From Candidatus Hydrogenedens sp. (GTDB lineage Bacteria; Hydrogenedentota; Hydrogenedentia; Hydrogenedentales; JAEUWI01): a stretch of 64,000 nt of DNA. The DNA lies in the NCBI GenBank assembly GCA_016125095.1, contig WGMK01000013.1:62001-126000 (forward strand), written 5' to 3'. Below are positions 17,268 to 25,980 of the stretch, in pieces (within the stretch, counting starts at the first letter, position 1; the number at the start of each line of letters is the position of its first letter). Below the pieces are notes generated by a model, which had not been told where the DNA came from, searched no databases, and worked only from the letters and a program-made list of their open reading frames with translations. Both the position numbers and the translations under genes were made by a program.

Positions 17268-20060
17268 ATGTACAGGAATTTCGGGTCGAAGCTGCGAAAT
17301 ACCGCGTACCGCGTGCTGCCGCTGTGTTTGCTGCTCATTACAGGCTGTGCCACCGGCCAGCCCGCGACCCCGCACGCACGGTCCAGCGCGATGCCGGTCA
17401 TCGACGCCGACCCCCAGCCGCTGGCCGCACAGGCGCTTCGGCTCAAGGAGACGCTGGAGTATCTGGGCAGCGCCCTGGCACCGGAGGACGCGGCGGCGCT
17501 GGAGGCCTTGGCGGGCAAGCCGCTCGAGGCCGAGACCGCGCATGCGATTCAGGACATCCTGGACGGCTATTGCCTCGCCGCCGTCAACATCAATCCCGAG
17601 GCGCGGGTGAAGGTGATGCGGGGTCCGGCCGAGGCCGTGCTGCAGCAGGGCGGTTGGAAGAACTACTTGGTCAAGGTACACAACGAGTCGGGCACGCGCG
17701 CGGCGCTGGCATGGGAATCGCCGAATGCGCAGCCCGTATTCGAGCGCTCGACCGGTTCGCCGGAGCCGGACCCGCGGAACGAGATTCCCGCGGCGGAGAT
17801 CGAGCGGCGTTTTCTGGAGTTGCAGTTCTACGATCGCCCGCCGTTCTCGTCAGGCCTGAGTGGTGCGGCGGTAGAGTACCGCGTGCTGCAGGTGTACACC
17901 ACGGCTGAGGGCGCGCGCGAGGCCCAGCTGGGCTTTCACGTGGGGCAGGGCACCCAAGATCTCGGTCAGCGTTCGAGCCTGCCCATACTCTTCTCGTGCC
18001 GCCCGTCGGTGAAGGTCACGCTGCGGGTGAAGGACGTGGACGGCAGCCCGGCGATGGCTTCGTTCATTTTCCGCGACAACATCGAACGCGGCCAGGACGA
18101 CCACGATTACCGCGCGCAACTGGCGGAGAATTCGCCCTGGCAGCGGCCGGGCCTGAGCGCCAAGCCGCTCACGGGCATCTACCCGCTGCCATCGCGCCGC
18201 GTGGCCGACCACGACGAGTATCCCGACTTCTTCTTCCAGCCACAGGTCTATCGCGCCGATGGCGAGCACGTGCTGCTGCCGCCAGGTCGCTACGACGTGA
18301 CCTGGACGCGCGGCCCGGAGTATCTGCCGCAGACGCGCACCATCACCGTGCCCGATGCGAAGGCCCACACGGAAACCTTCAAGCTCGAGCGGTGGATACA
18401 TTTGGCGGACCTGGGCTGGTTCAGCGGCGACCACCATGTGCACGCGGGCGGGTGCAGCCACTACGAAAGTCCCGAGGCAGGCGTGAAGCCGGAGTCCATG
18501 CTGCGTCAGGCACAGGGCGAAGACCTCAATGTCTCCTGCGTGCTGACCTGGGGGCCGTGCTGGTATCACCAGAAGTCGTTCTTCGAGGGCAAGATCAGCG
18601 CGCTCTCGACGCGGCAAAACCTCATGCGCTACGACGTCGAGGTGTCAGGCTTTCCGTCGAGCCATGCGGGCCACCTTTGCCTGCTGCGCCTGCAGGAAGA
18701 CGACTATCCCGGGACCACCGAAATCAACGAGTGGCCCAGCTGGACCCTGCCGGTGCTGCACTGGGGTTCCTCGCAGGGAGGCGTCGTGGGTTACTCGCAC
18801 TCCGGCTGGGGCCTCGAGCCGGTCGAGCCCGTGACCAGTCTGCCCAACTACGCGCTGCCCAAGATGGACGGTATCGGCGCGAACGAGTACATCGTGACGG
18901 CCGTGGCGGATGCCGTGGACTTTATCTCCGCAGGCGACACGCCGCTGCCGTGGGAATTGAACATCTGGTACCACACGCTCAATTGCGGTCTGCGCGTAGG
19001 TATCAGCGGCGAGACGGACTTCCCCTGCATCTTCGACGATCGCGTGGGCATGGCGCGCAGCTATGCGAAGCTCAAGCCGCCGATTTCCTTCGACGCCTTC
19101 GCCGAGGCCATCCGCGATCAATCGGTGTACGTGTCCGACGGCCTGTCGCACCTCATCGATTTCACGGCGGCATCGGGAAGCAAGACGGCAACGACCGGGC
19201 AGGCGCTGGCCCTCGATGCGCCGGGCAAGGTGCTGATTTCCGTGACCGCCGCGGCGATGCTGCCCGAACAGCAGGATGAAGCGGGAGCCAAGATCGCCGA
19301 GGCCGGGCCGGTGGGCCGGCCCTACTGGCATCTGGAAAAGGCCCGCGAGGGCGATACGCGGCTGGTGCCGGTGGAACTGGTGGTCAATGGCTATCCCGTG
19401 GCACGGCAGGACCTACTGGCCGACGGTACGCCCCGGGAACTGCAGTTCGAGGCGGACTTTCCGCGGTCCGGCTGGGCGGCGCTGCGGGTGGCGTATTCCT
19501 CTCACACGAATCCGATCTACATCACGGTGGGCGATGCGCCGGTGCGCGCCTCGAAACGGAGCGCACAGTGGTGCCGTGCGGCCGTCGACCGATGCTGGGA
19601 GATGAAGCAGCCGGCCATCCGCCAGGCGGACGGCGAACACGAAGCCGCCGCCAAGGCTTACGACGCCGCGCGCGCCTATTACGATCAGGCCATCGCGGAG
19701 GCTGCCGACGACACGGACCCCGCCACGCCCGTGGCGCAGCAGCCGGTGCAGCGCGACGAGGCGATTGTGCTGCGCCAGCCCGACGGCGATGCCCGCAAGC
19801 GCTGGAACTTCACCAGCGTGCAGCCGGGACGCTACACGCTTTTCGTGCGCGCGGACGAGAATGCGCCGGCTGGCGAGGTGGAATACCGCATCGAGCATGC
19901 GCGGGGCGGCAACACGGTGAAGGCTCCTGCGGCCGATGCAGCGGATGAATGGCTCGAGCTGGGCAGTTATCGGCTTGACGCGAACAGCACGCTCGAAATC
20001 CGCAGCGCGCCGGGCGCGGCGGCCTACCCGAAAGCGGTCCTGCTGGCGCCGGAGCTGTAG
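17268..20060 (+). CDS. CehA/McbA family metallohydrolase lipoprotein
   Basis: 930 residues with a lipoprotein signal (LLLITGC, Cys27). After beta-rich N-terminal domains comes the PHP-type motif WFSGDHHVHAGGC (about 384-396), the hallmark of CehA/McbA-like metallohydrolases, with further His and Asp residues such as SHSGWGLEPV and GETDFPC. C-terminal beta domains follow, with PLPWELNIWYHTLNCGLRVG between. Family members include carbaryl hydrolase but most, including the large planctomycete-type lipoproteins, have unknown substrates. GGAGGGG before the ATG at 17268 decides the start; an in-frame ATG at 17082 lies far upstream of the signal peptide. Confidence 0.85.
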   Translation: MYRNFGSKLRNTAYRVLPLCLLLITGCATGQPATPHARSSAMPVIDADPQPLAAQALRLKETLEYLGSALAPEDAAALEALAGKPLEAETAHAIQDILDGYCLAAVNINPEARVKVMRGPAEAVLQQGGWKNYLVKVHNESGTRAALAWESPNAQPVFERSTGSPEPDPRNEIPAAEIERRFLELQFYDRPPFSSGLSGAAVEYRVLQVYTTAEGAREAQLGFHVGQGTQDLGQRSSLPILFSCRPSVKVTLRVKDVDGSPAMASFIFRDNIERGQDDHDYRAQLAENSPWQRPGLSAKPLTGIYPLPSRRVADHDEYPDFFFQPQVYRADGEHVLLPPGRYDVTWTRGPEYLPQTRTITVPDAKAHTETFKLERWIHLADLGWFSGDHHVHAGGCSHYESPEAGVKPESMLRQAQGEDLNVSCVLTWGPCWYHQKSFFEGKISALSTRQNLMRYDVEVSGFPSSHAGHLCLLRLQEDDYPGTTEINEWPSWTLPVLHWGSSQGGVVGYSHSGWGLEPVEPVTSLPNYALPKMDGIGANEYIVTAVADAVDFISAGDTPLPWELNIWYHTLNCGLRVGISGETDFPCIFDDRVGMARSYAKLKPPISFDAFAEAIRDQSVYVSDGLSHLIDFTAASGSKTATTGQALALDAPGKVLISVTAAAMLPEQQDEAGAKIAEAGPVGRPYWHLEKAREGDTRLVPVELVVNGYPVARQDLLADGTPRELQFEADFPRSGWAALRVAYSSHTNPIYITVGDAPVRASKRSAQWCRAAVDRCWEMKQPAIRQADGEHEAAAKAYDAARAYYDQAIAEAADDTDPATPVAQQPVQRDEAIVLRQPDGDARKRWNFTSVQPGRYTLFVRADENAPAGEVEYRIEHARGGNTVKAPAADAADEWLELGSYRLDANSTLEIRSAPGAAAYPKAVLLAPEL

Positions 20061-20066
20061 GTGCGG

Positions 20067-20975
20067 TCAGGCGATGGCGGCGACGCGTTCGGGCTGGGGC
20101 GTATCCAATCGCCACTGCGGCGGCGATATGCCCGCGTCGAGCGCCATCGCCAGCTGGTTGCGCTGCTTGAGGAACGCCGGCGTGTTGTGGCGGCCCGTGG
20201 GCAGCGGCACCAGCCGCACGTCGTCGAAGCCGGCCATCTGCCGGGCGTGCCACGCATCGGCAAAGCTGTACGCGCCGTAGTAGAACGTCGTGCGGAGCGC
20301 ATGCGCCCGTTGCTGGTAGGCCGCAAGCGGGTTCATCAGTTCGTCCTCGCGGAAACGGCCGTTGATGGTCTTGAGACCCCACCAGGCGCCCAGCGTGACA
20401 ATCAGCATTTCGAAGTAGGCGCGGGGTTCGCGCACGAGGCGTCCGAACGAGCACAGCGTACGGAGCGCATGGGTCGGCTTCGTGAAGCCGTCGGCGCTTA
20501 GCACGGCGCCGAACACCACGGCTTCCTGCATCTGGCAGCGCGAGGCGAACCACAGCGCCGCAGCGCCACCGCTCGACGACCCGATGGCCACGTTGTGCTT
20601 CGAGCCCAGCCGGGCGATAACGTCCCGGATTTCCTGCTCAAAGAACTCGAGGCCGCCAGGCCCGCCGTCGGGGCGCACATGAAAGCCGGTCTTATGCACA
20701 TCGCGCACAAACACGAGGTTGGCCTTGCGGCCGAGGCGCTGCAGTACATTCCGGAATTCGAACCGCGCCAGTCCGGCGTAGAGTACGTCGAAGCCGGAGA
20801 AGCTGAAGATGGTCACATCGGCGCCGTTGTCTTCCACCACGAGGTAGTCGCGGCTCGCCTGCCCTTCCTCGGTGAAGAGCCCCTCGGCGTCCATCTGCTT
20901 TGCGAGATCCGGCATGACCACGCCCACAATCGCCTTGGTGACGCGGTTCTCTGCGCGCTTGAGAAAAGAAGCCAT
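20067..20975 (-). CDS. alpha/beta hydrolase fold protein
   Basis: 302 residues. The nucleophile elbow GSSSGGAA (near 146-153) follows a typical beta-strand (HNVAIGSSSGG), and a likely catalytic His occurs in GRHNTPAFL near the C-terminus. An acidic partner is not certain. No signal peptide. Its stop lies 7 nt from the end of the convergent CehA gene. AGGAG precedes the ATG. It follows the glycosyltransferase at 20998 on the same strand with 22 nt between, so they may be cotranscribed. Could act on a surface glycan ester; that is a guess. Confidence 0.75.
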   Translation of the reverse strand: MASFLKRAENRVTKAIVGVVMPDLAKQMDAEGLFTEEGQASRDYLVVEDNGADVTIFSFSGFDVLYAGLARFEFRNVLQRLGRKANLVFVRDVHKTGFHVRPDGGPGGLEFFEQEIRDVIARLGSKHNVAIGSSSGGAAALWFASRCQMQEAVVFGAVLSADGFTKPTHALRTLCSFGRLVREPRAYFEMLIVTLGAWWGLKTINGRFREDELMNPLAAYQQRAHALRTTFYYGAYSFADAWHARQMAGFDDVRLVPLPTGRHNTPAFLKQRNQLAMALDAGISPPQWRLDTPQPERVAAIA

Positions 20976-20997
20976 GGTCGTAAACTCCTAACCAGGG

Positions 20998-21714
20998 TCA
21001 GCGGTTCGGCCGATACCAGAATTCGTCCAGCACGGCCTGGTCGCCCAGAATCGCGCGCGCTACTTTGTGGGGGTAGCGAATCAAGAAAAAATCGCCGAAC
21101 TCGTCGTATTTTCGTGTGGACACCGTGACCGATGCGCCACCTAGGTGGCTGTACTTCAGCCCGGTCTTGCGACCTTCCGCACGCAACCGTTTCGCGAATT
21201 CGAGATCCTCGGCCATCTTGGTGGACTCGTCGAATCCGCCGAGCCGCGCGAAGGTGTCCCGTCGCGCATAGAATAGCACCATCGACACCCCGGTGACGAA
21301 CCGCGACATCCGAAGCGGCAGCCAATTGAACAAGAACGTGCCGAGCGAAAGGCGCTCCATGTGCACACAGGCCACGCCGCCGCCGACAAACCTGCCGCTG
21401 TCCATCGTCTTCAGGATCTGCGCGAACAAATTTTCGGATACCAGATTGTCGGCATCGCAGAACGCGACGTACTCGCCCGTGGCCGCGGCCGCGCCGCCAT
21501 TGCGCACAGCCGAAATGGATTTCGTGGGTACCTGCACCACGCGCGCGCCATAGCTGCGTGCCACGCGGGCGGTCTGGTCGGTGCTCAAGTTGTCCGACAC
21601 GATGATTTCGATGGGTTCGCCTGCGTAAGCCTCGGCGCGGCGCATGGCCTCGAGGGTCGCAGGCAGGTAACGCTCTTCATTGTATGCGGGTATGACAACG
21701 GATAGCCGGTACAT
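20998..21714 (-). CDS. glycosyltransferase family 2
   Basis: 238 residues with the GT-A opening LSVVIPAYNEERYLPATLEAM, a nucleotide-sugar binding region IIVSDNLSTDQTA, the metal-binding FCDADNLVS (DxD-like) and a downstream acceptor-site region ESTKMAEDLEFAKRL. It should transfer a sugar from a nucleotide donor in the cytoplasm, for a cell-surface polymer. AGGAG stands upstream of the ATG. Divergent from the GT1-type gene at 21866 across a spacer holding repeated GTTACA palindromes. Confidence 0.92.
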   Translation of the reverse strand: MYRLSVVIPAYNEERYLPATLEAMRRAEAYAGEPIEIIVSDNLSTDQTARVARSYGARVVQVPTKSISAVRNGGAAAATGEYVAFCDADNLVSENLFAQILKTMDSGRFVGGGVACVHMERLSLGTFLFNWLPLRMSRFVTGVSMVLFYARRDTFARLGGFDESTKMAEDLEFAKRLRAEGRKTGLKYSHLGGASVTVSTRKYDEFGDFFLIRYPHKVARAILGDQAVLDEFWYRPNR

Positions 21715-21742
21715 CTTCGTGGGCTCCTGCGGTATTTCCCAC

Positions 21743-21833
21743 GTTACCCGCTACCACCCGTAGCGTTACATCGTGTAACATAATGAGGCGTAGGGGGTAG
21801 AGTGCGTTAAACGGCCGCACCGGTTACACCGGT
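21743..21833. promoter_or_regulatory. operator-like GTTACA palindromes in divergent spacer
   Basis: The spacer between the two glycosyltransferase genes contains a perfect dyad GTTACATCGTGTAAC (21765-21779), a second dyad ACCGGTTACACCGGT (21819-21833) and a further GTTAC at 21743. A CATAAT -10-like hexamer overlaps the first dyad. This looks like a regulator binding both promoters; no regulator gene adjoins it. Confidence 0.45.
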
Positions 21834-21865
21834 CCCTTCACGAATGCTCTCCGAGCGAGGCCCCC

Positions 21866-23140
21866 ATGCAGGAACAAACCCTCCTAAAAGTGCTAGAACG
21901 CGTTCATGGCGGCTCCGAAAAGCCCCTGAAAATCGTTATTTTCCCCCTTTGCTGGGTGCTCGCCCATGTCGGCCGGACCCTCGAAATCGCCAAGGTGCTG
22001 CGCCAGCGCGGCCACGAGGTGGTGTTCGCCGGGGAAAATCCCGACCATCCGCTGTCGCGGCTGGACCACGCCCGCCGCGAGGGTTTCCGCACGGTGAAGG
22101 TGAAGGAGCCCGACTGGCCCTGGGCATGGGAGCGCTTTCAGAAATACGGAGGAGCACTCGCTTTTACAGATTTGGTGCGGCATCAGCGCTGGGCCCCGCT
22201 TGAAGACATCATGGAAGACATCGTGCGGGTGGCGCGCGAGGAGAAGGCCGACCTCATCCTGGGCGACGCCAGCCTCGGGGTAAGCTGCGCGGGCCATATT
22301 CTCGGCATTCCTGCGGCGTGTGTGTTCAATGCCTACAACGTGCGGTTCTACCACCCGACGAATCCGCTGCGTTACATTATCGACCTGATGGACAAGTGCT
22401 ACTGGGGTCCGATCCGCGAGCGCGTGTACCGGCGTCATGGCGTCGAGCCGATCAGCGGCTACGACCTGTGGCACCGCACCCTGATACTGGCACCCGATCT
22501 GCCCGAGCTGTTTTCGCCGCTGCCCGAATTTCCGAACTGGCAGGCCGTGGGCCCCATCGTGTCGGAACCGCCCTGCGCGCTGCCCGATTGGTACGCCGAG
22601 CTGGACGACGGCACGCCCAACGTGTACATCACCATGGGCTCGACCGGCTTTCTCGAGCCTTTTCTCGATCGCGTTTACGACGAGCTCGGCCGCGCGCCCT
22701 ACCGCTTCATCGTCACCACGGGGCGGCAGGTGAGCGAGGCCTGCATGCAGCGAGCGCCGAAAAACTTCCGCTTCACGGATTACGCGCCCGGCTCGAAGCT
22801 GCTGGACAAGTCCGCTGCGATGATCTTCCACGGCGGCAACGGCACCATGTACCAAGCGCTGGCCGCCGGGGTGCCCATGCTCGCGCTGCCCAGCCATGAA
22901 GAGCAGAAGATAAACGCCGGCAAGATGATCAGCGAAGGCTATGGCCTGCGCAGCAATTCGCGCCGCACCACCGGCAAGCAGGTGCTGGCGCAGCTCGACC
23001 GGCTCCTCCACGATCCGTCCTTCGGCGCCAACGCCTGGCGCTTCCGCCGCGCCGTCAAGCGCAGCGAGGGCGCCGTGTTCTCGGCCGATCTGCTGGAAGC
23101 CTGTGCGCGGGAAAAGCGCCGCCGCGTCATCGCGGGGTAA
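21866..23140 (+). CDS. GT1-family glycosyltransferase (UGT/MGT-like)
   Basis: 424 residues with the GT-B fold of UDP-sugar glycosyltransferases. The N-terminal half opens with KIVIFPLCWVLAHVGRTLEIAKVL (abridged here to its start) and HEVVFAGENP; the C-terminal donor-binding half has VYITMGSTGF and the conserved FHGGNGTMYQALAAGVPML stretch with an HxG site. Such enzymes glycosylate lipids, sterols or secondary metabolites. GAGG lies 8 nt before the ATG. Acceptor unknown. Confidence 0.9.
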   Translation: MQEQTLLKVLERVHGGSEKPLKIVIFPLCWVLAHVGRTLEIAKVLRQRGHEVVFAGENPDHPLSRLDHARREGFRTVKVKEPDWPWAWERFQKYGGALAFTDLVRHQRWAPLEDIMEDIVRVAREEKADLILGDASLGVSCAGHILGIPAACVFNAYNVRFYHPTNPLRYIIDLMDKCYWGPIRERVYRRHGVEPISGYDLWHRTLILAPDLPELFSPLPEFPNWQAVGPIVSEPPCALPDWYAELDDGTPNVYITMGSTGFLEPFLDRVYDELGRAPYRFIVTTGRQVSEACMQRAPKNFRFTDYAPGSKLLDKSAAMIFHGGNGTMYQALAAGVPMLALPSHEEQKINAGKMISEGYGLRSNSRRTTGKQVLAQLDRLLHDPSFGANAWRFRRAVKRSEGAVFSADLLEACAREKRRRVIAG

Positions 23141-23180
23141 AAAAACCGCGCCGCCAGGCATGTAGCCCCGGCGGCGCGCG
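23138..23180 (-). terminator. intrinsic terminator of the HU-chimera gene
   Basis: Read on the minus strand, CGCGCCGCC pairs with GGCGGCGCG and is followed directly by a run of seven T. The stem begins 30 nt after the stop of the gene at 23210. Confidence 0.85.
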
Positions 23181-23209
23181 GAAAAAGTACGCGGTGATAT
23201 CGCGGGCGC

Positions 23210-24466
23210 CTAGTTCACCTTCTTGGCGAGTTCCGCCCCGGCCTTGAACTTCACGACGTTCTTTGCCGCGATTTTGATCTCCTTGCCGGTCTGCGGATTG
23301 CGGCCGGTGCGCGCGGCGCGCTTCGCGAGCGATTCCAGTTCGTTCATCATCAGGTTTATTTCACCCCGGCTCGCCCCCACCGCATCAAGGCTCACGTCCC
23401 AGTCGATCACGGGGTACACGGTGCCGTCGGCCGGCGGGCAGTTTTCGGGAATGCCCGCACACGGATCCACGATGCCCGCGCGGATGGTCGTCGCGCTTTC
23501 AAAGCGGCCGAAGCCTTCCAGGTCCACGAAGCCGCCGCCGCTGACCGTATCGGCGATGACGTTCAAGATCACCTGCAGGGCTGCCGCTGCGGTGTCTTCC
23601 GGCAGGCGCGAGAACTTCGCCATCGCTTGCACCAGCTCGTCATTGCCGAGCATCTTCTCGGGATTCTCGCAGCGGCCGTCGGCCTCCGGAATGATCCGGG
23701 CCACCGCCATGCCGCGCCGGATATCCGATTTCTCGATGCCGCGCAGCACGAGGCCCGCGGGCTCGCGTTTGTCTTCTGTGGATGCCGCGAGCGCGTAGCG
23801 CTTTCCATCGCGCACGATGACCGCCGCCACGCGCGCGGCAATGTCGCGGTGGACAATGCCCTCGGCGTGGCGCACCCACACCTCGTCGCCCTGCGCGAAA
23901 TACCCCTCGATCTTGCCCAGCACCCCGACGCCGTTGTCCAGCGATACAATCTTTTCCGCGGACCCCACCCAGCCGCTTTCCTGGCTCAGCGGGTTCTCCC
24001 CGATCGAAGCCTTTCCTTCGAACAGCGGATTGCTGCCGGAAGTGCCAGCCTCTTCATAGAGCGGATTGCCGGGCGCGAAGTGGACCTCGCCGCCCACGGG
24101 GCATCCGCCCGCGGTCACGCCGCCGTCGCCCACGCTAAACACACCGAAGACTTCGTCCGTCGGAATGCTGTCGCCATCGCTGTCGTCGTCGATGGCCGAC
24201 GCTTCCCAGCGGTTCACGCGCACCTCAAGTGTCCAATGATCGCGGAGAATGCTAGTGATGCCCTCGGTGAACCCGTCGAGCGTCCGCTTCGAATCCGCCT
24301 TGGAGATACCGCCATGGTCCGTCATCGCGTCGATCAGTTCGCCCTTTGCCAGCGACTCCGGCGCCATCCACTTGATCGGCCCGATATCCGCCGCCCCCGC
24401 GGCCCCCGCCAGCAGCATCGCCGTAGCGGCCCCCAATCCCCACGTCCGTCCTATCCCGATACCCAT
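23210..24466 (-). CDS. exported chimera: HU-like half, EF-Tu domain II-like barrel, HU domain
   Basis: 418 residues from an ATG with GGGAGG at 6 nt. Residues 1-26 are a signal peptide (LLAGAAGAADI). Residues 36-85 resemble the HU/IHF N-terminal helices (KGELIDAMTDHGGISKADSK). Residues about 168-258 resemble EF-Tu domain II: GVGVLGKIEGYFAQGDEVWV, then AGLVLRGIEKSDIRRGMAVA. Residues 275-325 are a second HU N-half (FVDLEGFGRFE), and after an insert of about 60 residues the HU DNA-binding arm returns almost unchanged (TGRNPQTGKEIKIAAKNVV) at 387-405. HU and EF-Tu domains are normally cytoplasmic; export would be odd. A DNA- or polyanion-binding surface protein is one possibility. Confidence 0.8.
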   Translation of the reverse strand: MGIGIGRTWGLGAATAMLLAGAAGAADIGPIKWMAPESLAKGELIDAMTDHGGISKADSKRTLDGFTEGITSILRDHWTLEVRVNRWEASAIDDDSDGDSIPTDEVFGVFSVGDGGVTAGGCPVGGEVHFAPGNPLYEEAGTSGSNPLFEGKASIGENPLSQESGWVGSAEKIVSLDNGVGVLGKIEGYFAQGDEVWVRHAEGIVHRDIAARVAAVIVRDGKRYALAASTEDKREPAGLVLRGIEKSDIRRGMAVARIIPEADGRCENPEKMLGNDELVQAMAKFSRLPEDTAAAALQVILNVIADTVSGGGFVDLEGFGRFESATTIRAGIVDPCAGIPENCPPADGTVYPVIDWDVSLDAVGASRGEINLMMNELESLAKRAARTGRNPQTGKEIKIAAKNVVKFKAGAELAKKVN

Positions 24467-24698
24467 TTCAACCTCCCGTTTCCGGACAGGGAACGAGCGC
24501 TCTCCCGCGATACGCCACGCCCCAAGCTCCGAGCTTTCCCAAAAGACTTCTATTTCGACCCTAACACGCGATCCCGGATCCGTCAAATAATCACAAGAAT
24601 TTGCAGGGATTTATTGTCTTGTGGGAAATGATGGAGTTGTGGGCTGGCGTGTTCGATCAAATCAGAAGAAGAGGCAGTGGGGAAGTATGCGGGCGGAG

Positions 24699-25856
24699 CT
24701 AGTGCTCGGTCCGGGAGGGCATTGCACAGAGGCTGTAGCCCCTTGCGATGGCGAGCGCCAGCCGGTTGTGCTCGAGTGCTTTCCAGTCCCCGGAAGCGGT
24801 GCGGTGCTCGAGCACGACAGCGGGTATTGCAGCTTCCAGCGGTCCTCGCGTGAGATCGACTGCCCAGCGCGCCGGGTAGTCCGGCGTGTCGAAACGTTTG
24901 GCGAGCATTATGGTTTGTGCCTCGGCGTGGCGTTCCTTCAATGCTTGCTCGACGCGGCGATACAGGTCGTCCTGCGGTGACTCGGTATCCGCGTTCTCTG
25001 CGTTTTCCAAACACATCTCGATGGCGTAGGCCAGTTGTTTGCCGAAGGGATCGGAGAAACGCTCTCCGTTCAATAGCGCCTGCTCGAATGCGGCTTCGTC
25101 TTCCGCCTGCGCATACCTGCACGCCATTTCGATCAGGAAATCCAACTGCTCGCCATGGGCGTCCAGGGTGGCAATCAACAGCGGAAGCGCTGCTAGCGGG
25201 CGCCCGCTGATGCCCGGCCACGACATTGGCGGCGGATTCAGCATGGGCAATACGAGGCCGCGCGCTTGGAACTCGCCTTTCATCGCCGCCAGCAGCCGCT
25301 GCCGTTCGTGCTCGCTGCCTTTGCGCGCCACGGCGACAAGCCGCGCAATCCGGGGTTCCATCAGCAAGTCGCTGGCGAATGCCTTGGGCGGCGGGTTCAG
25401 GTCGCCGCTGAAGGCGAAGGTCATGGTGAAGCGCATGTGCGCGCAGTCCTGCTGAAAGCCGGAGGTCCACAGGTGTGCCACGGCGGCCTCGATGCTCTCC
25501 GTCCGTACCACGGAGCGATGCGCCTCGATGCGGGCATGCTTGTCGTTGGCGTGATGCAGGGCGTCGCCCCACATCCACTGCAACGGCGCGATATCGCCGT
25601 CCCCGGCGTACCGCTCGAGTTCGTCCAGCAGCAGGGTATAGAAACGGTAATTCACATCCTTCTCATGCGCCGCCGGCAAGCCGCCCTGCAACTGCCGCGC
25701 TGCATCGTCGCGTAGCATGCGCTGCTGCACCCGCGCTTGGAGCTCGTGCTGGAATTCGATCGTGGTACATGGATTGAACGCGACCGAATCGGTGTTGGCG
25801 GCCGCAGCGCCAAGCAGCAGGAGGGCAGTCGAAAGCGTGAAAAGTTGTATAGTCAT
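24699..25856 (-). CDS. exported protein of unknown function
   Basis: 385 residues with a signal peptide (LFTLSTALLLLGAAAANTD) and an otherwise helical body without membrane segments. Recurrent cysteines are few and no metal or catalytic motif stands out; a proline-rich patch (MLNPPPMSWPG) lies in the middle. Composition matches its neighbours. Start is the only ATG ahead of the signal sequence. Stands alone between the HU chimera and the divergent aminotransferase gene. I do not recognise the family. Confidence 0.7.
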   Translation of the reverse strand: MTIQLFTLSTALLLLGAAAANTDSVAFNPCTTIEFQHELQARVQQRMLRDDAARQLQGGLPAAHEKDVNYRFYTLLLDELERYAGDGDIAPLQWMWGDALHHANDKHARIEAHRSVVRTESIEAAVAHLWTSGFQQDCAHMRFTMTFAFSGDLNPPPKAFASDLLMEPRIARLVAVARKGSEHERQRLLAAMKGEFQARGLVLPMLNPPPMSWPGISGRPLAALPLLIATLDAHGEQLDFLIEMACRYAQAEDEAAFEQALLNGERFSDPFGKQLAYAIEMCLENAENADTESPQDDLYRRVEQALKERHAEAQTIMLAKRFDTPDYPARWAVDLTRGPLEAAIPAVVLEHRTASGDWKALEHNRLALAIARGYSLCAMPSRTEH

Positions 25857-25980
25857 GAGTTTAGGATAGCAACCATACAGCGATCCGTCAAGTCCTTTCT
25901 CCGGCGTCCGCGCGTTGCACGCTTGGCGGCGCGGCGGTTATGCTCTCGGCTTCACCTTGCGGAAAAGGAGCAGAAGCGCG

